Assembly (NCBI GenBank): GCA_001600875.1 | Contig: BCLD01000003.1 | Location: 162,152 to 226,151 of the forward strand | Length of the DNA: 64,000 nt | DNA from: Solicoccozyma terricola | Taxonomy: Eukaryota; Basidiomycota; Tremellomycetes; Filobasidiales; Piskurozymaceae | Direction of reading: 5' to 3' | In this document: in pieces, positions 21,610-34,820 of the stretch | How the letters are laid out: each line of letters starts with the position of its first letter | How positions within the stretch are numbered: position 1 is the stretch's first letter | Notes under the pieces: model-generated | Told to the model about the DNA's origin: nothing | What the model saw: the letters and a program-made list of their open reading frames with translations, nothing else | The model's database searches: none | Program-made: the position numbers and the translations under genes

Positions 21610-24600
21610 GATCACCCACAAGCGTATGCTATGGAGGAAGATGACAGGACCGGCGCCCCGAATAAGATACATTCATCAACATACTGAGCTTTAGGTCGGA
21701 AATCCGGTCCGGTGAGGTAGGCAGGTTTTGTCTGAAAAAGGTACGCGTGCCTGTGGCCAAGTTGACCCCCCTATTTCTAGCCGGAATTGTCCTATGGTAT
21801 CATGTAGGAGCCCTATCGGAGGCCCCGCAACCGAGTGACCTAAGAGGTTAATCAGTCAACAGACCCGGAATCCCACAAGCGTCCGCCGGACGTTCGTCCA
21901 GGTATAGATTTGCTTTTATAGCTATTTCCTTTCTATTTCCACAATCTATATTTTGTACCGATGGCGCCTTCCTTCCGGCCTACATCCGCGTTTTCCTGAC
22001 AGACATCTGCGAAATCGAACGCATGGATATGGAATTTCGTACTTCCGTCGTCATCATGTCCTGATTGGTTTCTTTCGCTCCTCCTAAGGTCAGACAGTGT
22101 CAACTTTCATGTGCCTTTAGTCAGACTGTTCCGTGCTCTTGGAAATGTCGTTAGACTCCCGGGGCGGGAGGGTGAATTACTGGTATCTGTTGGCATTTGC
22201 CGAGGAATCAGACTTGGTTTCACAGGCTGGTTGCTGACGACGCTCCTGGTCGACGACTCGGAGGTATTGAAGTTTGTAGCGAAGACGAGTTGATGATCAC
22301 TGCCTGCATTATGAGACACATGTGCGGTGTTGTGGAGACCTGGGATAACTTCCGCTTGATATAACATTTTCCTTTCTGTCTTCACCTTGCTTTTGAACCA
22401 ACGCTTCTGTAGTAAATCATCTCCGCACACACCCTAGACCTGCACCAAGGATTAGCTACCCGCTTCTCCATCGAGATCTAATTGGGCATCCCGATTCACC
22501 ATCCTCCTCCACATCGGCACCCTCTCATTATCCCGCAGAACAACAGACAACGTCGACTTTTTCTTCTTGATCAAGTCGAGATCCATCGTTTTCCTTCTTC
22601 ACGGAAAGGTCCTTATTTCTCAGACCCTTATTTTCCACAAACTCAGTCAGTATCCGGCGACCTCTTAGCCTTTAAAAATGTCACAAGGACGCTTGTACTC
22701 AAGTCGATGAGAGAATGAACGCGAGCCACATGTTCATCCGGTGGTGGGTAGAATTGAGTGGTCGTTTGGTTGATCGAGGGAAAGAAAATCATAGGCTAAC
22801 ACCTCCTCCCAATGTTTGAATCTTCATAACTTGCAACGTTGATTTCTGTCCAGTAGTCATCGCCATTGACATCGCAACTCGCTGCGGGTCATTTGAGACG
22901 ACATCATGACCATGCTATGCGTGAAGAGAATTCGATCTCAAACAACTGGACCGAGATAAGATTAGATCGCCACTTTCTCCGAAATGTCACGTGCACAATT
23001 CGTGGGTATGTCACCCCGAACGAAGGCTCCATATTATGAGGCTAGCAACAGCTGGCATGAGGTTGTAGCTATCGATCCCTCCTTCACCCACCACTTCCCG
23101 CCCATAACCCTCCAATAATCGGCTTCCATCTTAGTGTCACATCATCCCGGGATTTTGACGCGAGTATGACACCGATACGGCTCCGGCCAAGCAAGGGTTT
23201 CAATAGTGAGACACTGGTTGGACCCTCGTTAGGTCGTCGTAAGCAGCTTGAACAAGTGCTGGATTGTCTGATGTTGAATGAAATTCACCATCACTGTTAA
23301 CGTCATCAGCGATGGAAATTGAAACCCACAAACCAAACGCACAAGATATTTTATAACCGATCCACCTTTCTCTTGAAAGGTTTCTTGTAACAATCCCACT
23401 GGCTCTCCGAGACTCCTTCTTTAATTTGAGGAAATGGTTGGCCAGGGGGAAAACCGGGAATGAGGAGGAGGGACGGTGAGTGAGAGTTCGGTAGCGAACA
23501 AGGGAGCAAGAATGGAAGCAGCCTTGCGCGATGGCTTATTCTTCTTGATGGACGGCAGCATCATAGAGGTGGAGGTCAGGTCTCAGGCTATCGCAATCGA
23601 TCGTCACGCGTAAAATGCCACCTCACCCTAAATAAACAGAGGACGCAACTCCGAAATCACATCACGACCACCATCCTTCCGACCGCCTGACACGGCCGTG
23701 TCTAGTTGGGGAGCAGGCTTTGCTTCCTGTTCATCGGATCTTGTGGTATCTGTTTGGGTTACAGAATATCATATAGATGTCGAGCTGTGGATTCGGGAAG
23801 AAAGAAAGACAGAGAAAGAGAGACATTCCACATCTGACATTGATTTCGTTCTTCCACATCTACCCGCTCAACCGTCGTTTCGTTCTTGCCCCTTCTGATC
23901 ATTCCATTTATATTGGTTGTCGGTTTTTGTCCTCAATGTCACAGGAATTCCTGAAGGATCAAAGTACAGGCTACAGCGACCCATCTCCGTGAAATGGACG
24001 GACATAGTTGCCAGCAGCACGTCATTCCGCGTCGTCGTTCATTCATCAACGTATTACGCAACCATCACCGAGTTAGAACCTCTCCGTGCCCTGAGCGAGT
24101 TCAAACCTTGACCGCCAGTAATGTATGTACATCTCACATCTATGGCCCGCTGATTCTCTGCCCACCCCTTGTGACATACGAGGCTGACCGCCATCGCCGG
24201 ACCTCGTTCAATGCTTACCCTTGCCAGCCCTACAAACATCCTTTCCGCGATTGCCGTAACGATGACAGGAGGGGTACTGTAACCCTTAGAACCTTGGCGT
24301 TTAGAGTCCAGATTAACCGAGGTAATCCCTGACATGGTGGCGGGGAGCCAAGGTTTTACTGTTCTGCTTTGGGTGCTTCGGGCAACCATGTGTGCGTCCC
24401 TGTCGAATTCGGTCACTCACAACTGAATATAGGATTAGCTGCATCGATATTGAATAGAGAGTCAGGTGAGTTGATCTATGCTCGGACCTGACGACCATTG
24501 TTAGATCGCTACACCTATCGATAGATATGACGGTCAATTGGCGGAACGATGGATAGCGAGGGTCGAATATGAGTTGCATGATAGTATATACGATGGTAAT

Positions 24601-24897
24601 AAGCCTCTATGCTTTGCGTGTTACATGGTGAGAGGAAGGGAAGAGAGGCGACAACTGGTCTCTCATACAAACGATCGTCTTATATAGTCAGGAATAAGAG
24701 AGGGAAAAGTAACAGGCGGGAGCCCGAACTGCTCGCGGGAGCGGGAGCAGCGTTATTCGGTGATAGCAACTTTAGCAACTTCGTATCCATGCCTGGTTAA
24801 TACAGGGTCGGCTGTACCAGGTCGAAATTACCAGCAGAAGTTCGAGGTCGGTCCGACGGTCGGGCGGGCTTTGCTGCATTAACGAGTCGTATCTTTT

Positions 24898-24950
24898 CAG
24901 AGCCTGCAGAGATATCTGTTAATTCTCGTTATCTCATTCTGCAGGCTCTG
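24898..24950. repeat. Perfect 13-bp inverted repeat
   Basis: CAGAGCCTGCAGA at 24898-24910 is matched by its exact reverse complement at 24938-24950, with a 27-nt AT-rich loop. No U-tract follows, and no nearby gene explains it. Confidence 0.8.
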
Positions 24951-25469
24951 TGAAGACTCATGTCAACTGGGCCCGATCGGACGAAAAACCGGCCCTGTAT
25001 CAATGACTTGTTAAAACGAAGTTGCTATTACCTGTGCGATAATAACAATTCGGTACTACCGATCCATAGGCTCCCTCGCGCCGTATGCCTCCGATTAGAA
25101 GACATCGAGCGGATTGGGGTCCGATTGACACTGTCCTCTCCTTCATTTTATCTGTAAAAGACGATTAACGATTGTATGATCAGCCAGATGATGTCTCTCG
25201 TCCCTTTTATTCACCCTGCAAATACGAAGACAGAAGAGATTATAGTACTTTATTACCAATTTCCTATCCTCTACCGAGTGACACTCGACTCAGTCGGAGG
25301 TGGTATCCATTGATCCTCTACTACCTCGTTTTAACTATCAACAGTGCATTCCCCGTAATCATCGATTGATCCGACGGGGATTATCAAAGTCGAACGCGTC
25401 CGTTGAACAAGGTTACTATTGCCTACCGGAAGGATCAAGCCGCAGCTGAAAGGGGGCCCGGGGGGGGGG

Positions 25470-25579
25470 NNNNNNNNNNNNNNNNNNNNNNNNNNNNNNN
25501 NNNNNNNNNNNNNNNNNNNNNNNNNNNNNNNNNNNNNNNNNNNNNNNNNNNNNNNNNNNNNNNNNNNNNNNNNNNNNNN
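25470..25579. other. Assembly gap (110 N) flanked by poly-G
   Basis: N run with G homopolymers on both sides, so sequencing probably failed in a G-rich tract. True length unknown. Confidence 0.95.
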
Positions 25580-26825
25580 GGGGGGGGGGCTGGGGGAGAG
25601 GATTTCACTTTGGCCCCCTGTTATTGTTCGACGGGGTCGCCCTTTATGTATAATACTGCCTTAGCCCGTTTAACGTATGATATCGTTCCTGTAAATTCAA
25701 GGGTTGTCTACATGGTCGCTGTTGTCGCCGTCGGGGCGTGAAGGCTGGAAGTGAGGGGACGGGGTGGGGGGAGGGGGAGGTCGCCGCCTTTTGCTCCGGT
25801 TGGGTGAGGAGAGAACGGAATTGATGACGTGAGTCGTACGAACCCTCAACTCCTATTGTCAACGTCATGTCATGGTAGACCAATCATGTCATATTGCACG
25901 TCTTTGCCCCGCCCGCCCTCATCAGCCCCTGTCTCGTCTGTGGTGGGTGTGAGAGCAGGGGGTCCCAACTGGAACATGCCCCTACAGTAGTGTCAATCCT
26001 GCTATTCGGGAGTCCCTCCCTCTGCATATCAGAAACCTTGAATTATGGGAACCGATGACACCAGATCCCCAGAACTGAGACAGAAAGCCTTCTGCTGCCG
26101 GTCACTGCCGGTCACTGCCGGGCATCCATCGCCGAGCTGCCGCGGTGCGAGACATCCGAGACATTCAGGAACATGCCGCCGCCTTCCCCCTCTTCGCCAT
26201 GGTGCCGAGACTGCAATCAATCTTGGCGTGTCCCCTCATCAATAAAGGCGGCATGTGGGCAGCGACGACACGTATACCTACCTGAAACGGACTGCGATCA
26301 TCCCGCGTTTTGAATTGAATTTTAATGGAATTGTTTTCCCAAACACGACGGAGTGATACCCACCATCCGAGACACATGTCAACATTTCTACAAAACGATT
26401 CTCCTCCCGGAACCACGTCGCGGTTACAATCCCCCCCCCCCCCCCCCCCCTTGACACCAACTACACGGGGCAATTACGACCACCAGGAGTAAGGTACTGC
26501 GAAACAGTAGCGTCGGTCTCAATCAAAGTGAATCCACACACAGTGTCATTCACATCATTCCCCTGGCACCATGTCAGACTACCCCTGTTGCGAGCACCGA
26601 ACCGAGCGCCGAACAGAGAGGAGCCGAACATTGATGGAGTTGACTGGAAGAATATAACGTCGAGGGATAAGCCCTTGGAAAGTGGGCGGGGTTCCTTTTT
26701 ACAACATCACAACCAATAACACGACAACAACATCACTCGAAGCGCTTCTCAAACACGAACAAGAAAACAGCTCGTGTTCTTCTTCTCCAGTCCTCGACTT
26801 TACACACCAATACCCCCACCCAACT

Positions 26826-29784
26826 ATGGCACGCGTCCGTTCCATCACCTCCCCGCTTCTCTTACTCGTACTCTTCGGTATCCTGGTCACCTTACTGGCT
26901 CCCGCTTCTGCTGCGTCGTTGTGTGCATACTGCCCCCCTGGAACCGGATGTAATAATGGAAACTGCAATACGTGTCAGTTGAATTGGGCGTCCACCGGAG
27001 GCGAAGGCGCGCACTGCGTCAAGTGCCCAATTGTGAGTCCCCCTAGTCCGTCCTCGATAATACAAGCTAACATGCCGTATCCTTCGGAGACAGGGCTTCG
27101 AGGCGTTCTTCACCGGCCAAACGGAATGTACCGCTTGCCCTCACGGGCAATCTTCCATTCCCGGTTCAGGTTGTACAAAGTGTCATGCTGGCACGTCATC
27201 CGACGGCGAAGGAGGTCCATGCGTAGCCTGTCGGGCAGGAACGTCTTCAATCTATGGAGGACCTTGTGATGCTATGGTCTGGAGAATGAGTCCGGATCCA
27301 GACATCGGCATCGAGGCTGTGCCAGTATCGTCCTTGACACCGGTGTGTGGTAACTGTCTTGAAGGAACCGGATGTGATGATTCAGTTTCAAAGTGTGTGA
27401 ATTGTCCGGCAAATACTTATTCCGTTGGGGGCCTCGAGGCGGAGTGCTGGCCGTGTGACGCGGTGAGTCTCCCAGTCCGTACCAAAATTGGTAATAGGCT
27501 AACATGCCTTATCCTGCGACAGGGCTCCTACTCGCTGCCCGGCGCCTTAGAGTGCCCTCAATGCCCCTCTGGCCAATATTCTCTTTCCGGTCAAGACTGT
27601 GAGGTCTGCCCAGGCGGCTCATCGAATTATGGCGACGGAGACGTCTGTCTACAATGTAAACCAGGAGAATACTCTTCGGGTGGATCAATGTGCGCATCCT
27701 GTGGCCCCGGAACAAAAGTAAACGACGCCCAAACCAGGTGTACAACAACATTGTGTGGTATCTGTCCTGGAGGAAGCGGTTGTGATTCAGATTCATCAAA
27801 GTGTGCGGAATGTCCGGCAAATACTTATGGCGAAGACGACGAGTGCTTTCCGTGCGAAGCTGTGAGTCTCCCCAGTCCGTTCCAAAGTTGGTAATAGTAG
27901 CTAACATGCCATGTCCTGCGACAGGGGTTCTTCTCGCTGCCAGGCGCCCAATGGTGCCCGCATTGCCCCTTTGGCAAAATTTCTCTTTCCGGTCAGGACT
28001 GTGAGAACTGTCCAGCCGGCACGCAGTCCAGGAACAATCGTTGTGAACAGTGTGATCCAGGAATGTACTCTGTTGCTGGAGGAATTTGCGATGGTTGTCT
28101 CGGGGGGACAATAAACCCCAGCCAATCCGAGTGCATACTACCACCGGTGTGTGGTATCTGCCCTGCAGGAAACATGTGTCACCCCGGGGATCCACCATTT
28201 TGTTTTGAATGTCCGGCAAATATGTTTAGCGTTGGGGGCCTCGACCCGAGCTGCTGGGACTGTGACGAAGTGAGTCTCCCCAGTCCGTTCTCAAGTTGGT
28301 AACAGTAGCTCACATGCCATATCCTCCGACAGAACTACCACTCGCTGGCCGGCTCATCTGAGTGTAGCCCTTGCCCTCAAGGGTGGTTTACCCCTGACTA
28401 CTATTCGGGCTGTCAGCTCTGTCCAGACGGCACATCGAATGAATCGGAAGGGATGCCTTGTGCACCTTGCGAACCAGGAACATACTCTTCGGGTGGAGCA
28501 CTATGCACAAAGTGTGCCGACGGGACAGTAACAAACCCCAGCCAATCCGAGTGCACACCACCACCGGTGTGTGGTATCTGTCCTGCAGGAAGCGGATGTC
28601 ATGATCCACCAAATTGCGTGGAATGTCCGGCAAATACTTTTTCCGTTGGGGGCCTCAACGCGTGGTGCTTGCCGTGTAACGAGGTGAGTCTCGCAGGCCG
28701 TACCCAAGTTGGTAGTAGTAGCTAACATGGCATATCCTTCGGAGGCAGGGCTTCGAGGGGGGAAAAACCGGCTCGACACAATGTCAAGCATGCGAGCCAG
28801 GGCAAACTTCCATTCCTGGTTCAGCTTGTACGGCCTGTCATGCTGGCACGTCATCCTCCGGCTCGGGAGGGCCATGCGTAGCATGTGCGGAAGGAAAATC
28901 TTCAATACATGGAGGAACCTGTGAAACGTATGTCTGGAAGTGGAGTCTAGAGGACAAAAGCCCCATACCTGTGCCAATATCGTCCTTCACCCCGACGTGT
29001 GGTAACTGTCTTGAAGGAACTGGATGTTACGATTCAATGTGTGTGAATTGTCCGCCACATACTTATTCCTGGGGGGGCCTCGACGCGGAATGCTGGCAGT
29101 GCTCACCTGTGAGTCTCCCCCAGCAGTTCGTTCCAAAGTTGGTAATAGTAGCTAACATGCCATGTCCTGCGGCAGGGGACCTACTCGCCGACCGGTGCAC
29201 TCATAACATGCCTATTGTGCCCCGCTGGCCAAACTTCCATTCCAGGTGAGGAATGTTACGACTGTCCAGCCGGCACGACGGTCGGAATGGACTATTTCTT
29301 TGTACACGGGTGTTACCAGTGTGATGCAGGAACATTCTCTGTGGCTGGAGGAAAGTGCGAAACTTGTCCCGCCGGGACACAAGTAAACCCCAGCCAAACC
29401 GCTTGTACCCCAACACCGTCTACTCTAGCTCGGAAGCGTAATCTTGGAGCTCCAAAGGACTACTGTCCTGAAGGTTTAACCGCCTGCCCTATTGCTGGTC
29501 GTCAACGCGTATGGGAGTGTATCAACACACAGACCAATATCGACTCGTGTGGAGGGTGTCCAGGCGACGGAACAGGGGTCGATTGCACCGAATTTGACAA
29601 CTTTGCCACCGCGGCTTGCATCAAGGGGAAGTGCTCGTATGGATGTCCACCGAATATGAATCTGACATCGACAGGGTGTGTGTTGGATGTAGGTAAACGA
29701 GGTCCAAATGTGGCCAGGCGCGCAAAGCGGCGACATGTCGTAAACAACTCGTTGAAAGAACGTAAGAGGAAAAGGGGTTTGTGA
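26826..29784 (+). CDS. Secreted Cys-rich modular protein with Cpl1-like C-terminal domain
   Basis: Predicted secreted or wall-associated protein of 859 aa. It starts at ATG 26826 with signal peptide (LLLLVLFGILVTLLAPASAA). Seven exons, all phase 0: 26826-27032, 27094-27462, 27523-27861, 27925-28269, 28333-28683, 28749-29108, 29176-29784. The body is tandem ephrin-receptor/GCC2-GCC3-like modules (CPAGT, CVNCPANTYS, CxxCPPGTGC). Exons 2 and 6 form one type (GFE...PGQ.SIPGS.C...CHAGTSS), exons 3-5 another. The last exon ends in a domain reading DYCPEGLTACPI, then CINTQTNIDSCGGCPGDGTG and ACIKGKCSYGCPPNMNL, matching the Cpl1-like fungal domain known from Cryptococcus, followed by a very basic tail (KERKRKRGL). 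Ligand and function unknown. Confidence 0.88.
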
Positions 29785-32700
29785 GGTTTGTGAGGGTATA
29801 CGCGCCGTCTATTTTTTTTTCCCCCAAATTCGACCCGATTCTTTTCCGGGTTTCGAGTATTTGTAGTACGACTGGAACGTGTAGAGATATATTACATAGA
29901 TTTTTAATTTTTCAATCACTAATGTAATCTTCTTCTTACTCACTCTATCTTCCGCGCCGAATGCGATCATTTGAGGGCCACACCGAGTAGCGGATAAAGA
30001 GGTAGCGTATTGAAGTGGCTCAACGACTTTGAAACCCCCATGGTGATGCTAGCTATAAAAGTGAAGGATTTTCCATGGGCCCATCCGTTTCTTTTGATGT
30101 GTGATTGTTCGCCAACGATTAGCTCCCCGGGGGAGGGGGCCTCAGTCGGAGTCCACCTTCGCCCCCCCCCTTCTTTGCCCCTGGGCGCAGCATCCAGGGA
30201 CACCATGGCTCCACCCGTGTTGATACCACCAAATGAAGTCAACAATGGCAGACGATCGGCGTCCATCCTGTATAACCCCAGACCCACCCCAGCCAATTCT
30301 TGCCTACAATCATTGGAATACCACCAGGTTGGTCCTGCTTTTCGCTGCACGTTGATGCCGAAAATAAGAGCCGTTGAATGGTGAGTTTGTTGCGACATGC
30401 GAAAACGCAGCAACACCGCTTACCATCGCCTCCCTGCAGACCTGCTCCATACGATGTGCATCACGGAAGCTCCCCATGAGATGCTGAACATGGACATTCT
30501 TCGATGGAATAACTCATTCCTCGGCGATTTGTCACCCCGCCACCATGACGTGTTCGTTCCTGAACATTTCGGCGACAGCATGCCGTGCGGGGCTCCGCCG
30601 GGGTTTGCCCGGTCCGCGGTGCCGCGTCTGATATTTGTTCGGCGTAGATCCCCATTTCCCCCATCTCTCTCCATGGCCCCCCTTCACATCGGACATCTGC
30701 CCGTCTGTGGGGTCGATTTTGGGAGTTTTGTGAGGGAATATCATACCGGGAGAGAGTAACGGTTGAATGCGAAGCAATTCACCAACATTTAATATAACCG
30801 ATCCTAGGTCTTTAATAGCCGGTAATGCGGTATTATTTGAATTGCGTTCTGGTGAACAGGTGGCGATGGCTTTGAGCGTTTACTGGGTATCAATCAGCTC
30901 ATATGTTCAGAAATTACACAGGACATTGGGTATATAGGGGAGTGAGAGCTAATTTGAGAGAAAAACAACGGCACTGGCAGAGGACATTTCCCACCGGTCG
31001 ACAATCTGGCAATTGGCGGTCGGGGAACCTCGCTCGAGACGGCGTGAGCGAGACCGGCGAGCGAGATGCAGACCAAGACAAACAGTCCCCCGTAATCAAC
31101 AATGCAGAGAGAGATATGTCTCCATTCCTTCTATCTTGATGCGAAACACTTATAATCGAATAATGATCTTGATAGGGACGCTAACAGCGAGACAGCGAAC
31201 ATTCGATAACAACAGCGATTTATCGGGAGGTAGACTACATCGGGTGAGTACAATGGGGTGGTATGCGATATAGGGTACTCTACCCGAACGCCTCAGTCTT
31301 GTGTCTCCATTCTTCTACCAGATGCATACACTTACTTCACTTCAATTTCGATCGCGACAGGGACACGATGACATCGACCGTGTCCATCAGCGACACCGCG
31401 TCGGCGATTGAGGCGTTCAGCAAGAGGTATACGATGGGGTGAGTACGATGGGGTGTTCGGAATGGGATATTCGAGTGAGCGAGACAGAGACGGGGTGTGG
31501 GAGACGGGTATGTCAGATATGTTTGGATGGGTAGCCGACGGAGACTGGGATGGGGTATGCAAGACTATGGACGCGCGGCGAATAGGTGGTGCGAGATGGG
31601 GTATTCGAGTGAACAAGATGAATGCGAGGGATGGATGGAGCGAGAGTAAGACTCAGAGGCAGACGAAGACGCAGGCGATGGGCGTACGAGACGATAGATG
31701 ATACGGAGTAAGACAAGGACCGGATATTAGAAATTAGCGTGTTTGCAGGGAAGCATTTGGATGGTGAATGAGTAAAAGCGCTCGTCAACTATCCATCAAC
31801 TCTTCCCCCCCATTGTTCGTCTGAGCGAGATGATGAATGAGCGAGACGGAGCCAGGGACGGATTTGTGCTGCGGATCGCCTGAGACTGGGAATAGGTCTG
31901 CGAGTTGAGGTATCTAGGTATCCAGTCAACGCGATGAACGTCAACAGACTGGGTATCTAGGTGTTCTCTTCACAGCTTCACAGCGCGATTTCCCGTTACC
32001 CGATGCGAATGCTTACAATCAACCGCTCTTCCATTCATCAATTCCGAACCACAGCAGCAATCAGGATCCTTAACGGAACGGAGCAAAGGTATGTCTTAAC
32101 TCCTTCAACCGGACCAATGTGAAGGCTAGGTAGGTGAAAGGCTTACACTCGAACCGCCCTCTCTCTACACTGGAACACTCTGGTCACAGCCACAACGATC
32201 AAATCACAAGACGTAGATTTACGGATACATAGATTTGAAGGTGGTTGGAGATGAGGAGGTTGTTAGAGGAGGAGGTTGGAGGAGATTAACATGTGGTCAT
32301 GGGAATTTGTCCGGGAGGGGAAATATTCTCGTGAGACTGACTTTGACGTCTGAATGTGGTCGGTCTGATTTGGTTGATTTGCTCATTTGCACCCCTCTCT
32401 CCCAGAGTACAATTCGCAAAAAACTCTGATGACATTTGGAGTTTGGTTCGGTCTGAAAGATCACCCGGTACATTCAATCTTTCACTTCACTCTTTCAATG
32501 AATATAACACATCTCGAACTCAAGCAGTAGAGACGGGGCTTGGGTCCAATAGTACAGGTAGTTCGATTCCTCCTTCCCACCAGTGTTTATAGCTGCCAAG
32601 GGCTAGCGATTTTTGGTGGCAGCCGATACCTTCCTGATGTCTTCGTCTGACGCCCACAGACCCACCCACTCGCAGTTCTTTCTCCTCTGGACTCTGGAAC

Positions 32701-33268
32701 ATTGTCGGTGGAACTTTGTTCCCGATGTGACAAGCATCGCCGTCCTATTGCCTGCTCCCTGGCGACCCACCGAGTTGATGGACAGTACCAAAGCTAGATT
32801 TATCTCGGACTATCAAGTATTTGCTATAACTACTCATGAATATCGACCAGATATCGCATCATATCATATCATATAACTTGCCGCCTACCACCTCGCCGCT
32901 GCTACCGCTGCTACTGCTACCCAAGCATCAATCGGACTCGCACAGCAATCCTCACCATCCTGTGAACGATCTTGTCCTGCCGCTGAATCCTTGTCTTTCG
33001 GACAAACGTCCGTCCCCTAGAGGGCATGGCAAGGGGGTCCAAGTCCACCGATGTGGGACGAAAATGAATTCCAAAGGAAGGAGCAAAACGTTCAGGTACC
33101 ATTTTTCACTTTTTCCATGAACGCAGAGGACAGGGGACGCAAAGGACAGAGGGTTGGTGGCGTGGCCACGCATGGAAATGTTGTCCTTCTACACAACACA
33201 CCTGTCTCTCTCACCGTCTCAACCTGTCACCCTCCACGACTCTCTCCCCCTTCTGATACTGCCACATC
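29785..33268. other. Spacer without clear gene
   Basis: No supported gene. Minus-strand frames at 29967-30416 and 30420-30777 have exon-like peptides but no workable start or recognised motif. 31240-31640 has a degenerate GATGGGGT-rich repeat. 31900-31970 has repeated GTATCTAGGT. Nothing else seen. Confidence 0.4.
31240..31640. repeat. Degenerate GATGGGGT/ATTCGAGTGA repeat tract
   Basis: GATGGGGT and close variants recur, as do GGGATATTCGAGTGAGCGAG and GGGGTATTCGAGTGAACAAG and GAGCGAGA-type segments, at irregular spacing. Likely a decayed minisatellite. Confidence 0.5.
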
Positions 33269-34820
33269 ATGTCACCAACATGGCTGAAACGCTCAAAGCA
33301 TACCAAATCACTAGGTGATTTATTCAAGCATCGGCAAGGCAGTGGGCATGGCGAAAAGGATGGTGGTGGTGGGGATGATGCGGAGTGGCATTTCATAGAT
33401 GTTGTCGGTGACTTAGGTGGATACATCGATGTGAGGATTGGTTTCCTGCTGGCCTTGTACTTTTATCTGATCCATTTATTGTTGGTTTTGGTCTCCCGTA
33501 CCAACATGACAGGACGTGACACTCCCGTTGATATCAATACAACCACTCGATATCCCAAACTTCTCTGGGATAACTGATACCATTGATGACATTGAAACCC
33601 ACCCAGTCATCCACCCTGTCATCCACCCTGTCATCATCAATGTCCAACCCGATATTCCCTTCCAATCCGATTCAACCCCTCCCCGCGTCCACACTTTCAA
33701 CCCGCCTCTCCCTACCGTCCCTCATATCGTAACACCGCCATCCATCGATTGGAGTCGAGAAATAGCACAGCTTCAAGCGGAGACCAATTCAAGGCAAAGT
33801 TTGGTAGCTCTCGCCCTTCTTCAAGAGTTGACGGCGAGGAAAGGGGATGTACGAGACGAAAGGGAGAGGGAGAGGGAGAGGGAGAGGGAGAGGGAGAGGG
33901 AGAGGGAGAGGGAGAGGGAAAAACAGGGGGAGCAGATGAATTTACCGATGGCAAGGTACCTCTCTCAGAACAGACCTGTATCACCCTCTTCCACCCCACC
34001 TTCTTCTTTCGATTCCAATACATCTACCTCTGATTCCACGTCGATCATCCATAGATCCACCCGGTACTCTCGTTCCTCTTCAACAACGCCACCGCCATCG
34101 ACGACGACGACGGCGACGGCGACGTCTACGAATACATCTTCAACCGTACCTGCAGCTAGATTTACAGGCAGAACCCCTTGTCCTAGACAACGACAGGTGC
34201 TTAAAACTCCAGCCATGCAGATGGGGGTCAGGAGGAGGGTTTCAGATGAGGACGACGAGGAGGTCTTGACAGACGGTGAATCAACAAGCGAGGAGGTCTT
34301 GATGGAAAGTGGGTCGGAGAGTGAGGACGCCTCGACGAAGGATGAATCGGAGAGGGATGGGAAACACAGGGGTTGGGATGATGAGATCACGGGTGAGAGA
34401 GAGAGACGGCGGGAGAGACCGATGCGTTGCTCGATCAAACGGGGTCTGATTCCAAGTCACACGATAGCTCAGCAAACTTTCGGAGGTCCTCGTATCTGTT
34501 ATACCAAGAGACGTGTTTCTATCACCGGTGTCTCTATCACCACGTTGCTACCCAACCAACACGCATCATCCTCAGCACCATCCCTACTCCTCACCACGCT
34601 ACCCCTGAACATCAAGAAGCGAAGTCCAGTAAAGGACGTTTGTCTCCCACCCGGTGTCAACCGGGTTCAACAGAACAAGGGAGCTTCCATGATAAGTGAG
34701 CTACGATATGTTCCTTCGACAAACAGTCTACGGTATGTTCCTTCGACAGAGAAACCTAGGGATTTTCCAAATCGGAGGACTCATTCGAGATTCTGGTCAA
34801 ATGAGGCGGGTGGAAAGTAG
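33269..34820 (+). CDS. Hypothetical low-complexity protein with Arg-Glu repeat
   Basis: Unrecognised 489-aa protein. Two exons: 33269-33430 (54 codons) and 33513-34820, phase 0, joined by an 82-bp intron starting GTGAGG. The N-terminus is MSPTWLKRSKHTKSLGDLFKH followed by a Gly/Asp patch. Then PLDIPNFSGITDTIDDIET and HPVIHPVIHPVI, a run of about 14 Arg-Glu pairs encoded by a GAGAGG hexamer repeat (about 33860-33920), Ser/Thr-rich sequence, an acidic stretch (SDEDDEEV), and a basic C-terminal part with a duplicated LRYVPST. It is probably intrinsically disordered. No enzymatic motif. The Arg-Glu run may form a charged helix (inference). Confidence 0.6.

Larger units (their letters stand above)
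21608..26825. other. Gene-poor spacer with N gap
   Basis: No gene recognised. It includes a perfect hairpin at 24898-24950, the N gap at 25470-25579 and a poly-C run near 26431-26450. Short reading frames lack motifs and splice support. Confidence 0.4.

Noticed and set aside
29967..30777. Minus-strand gene with peptides such as NVHVQHLMGSFRDAHRMEQV
   Set aside because: One plausible intron (donor after REAM) exists, but no start, no family and conflicting frames; too weak to list as a gene.
32500..32585. tRNA-like segment on the plus strand (TTCGATTCC and CCA)
   Set aside because: D-stem-like CTC/GAG is present, but anticodon, T and acceptor stems do not pair, and nuclear fungal tRNA genes do not encode CCA.
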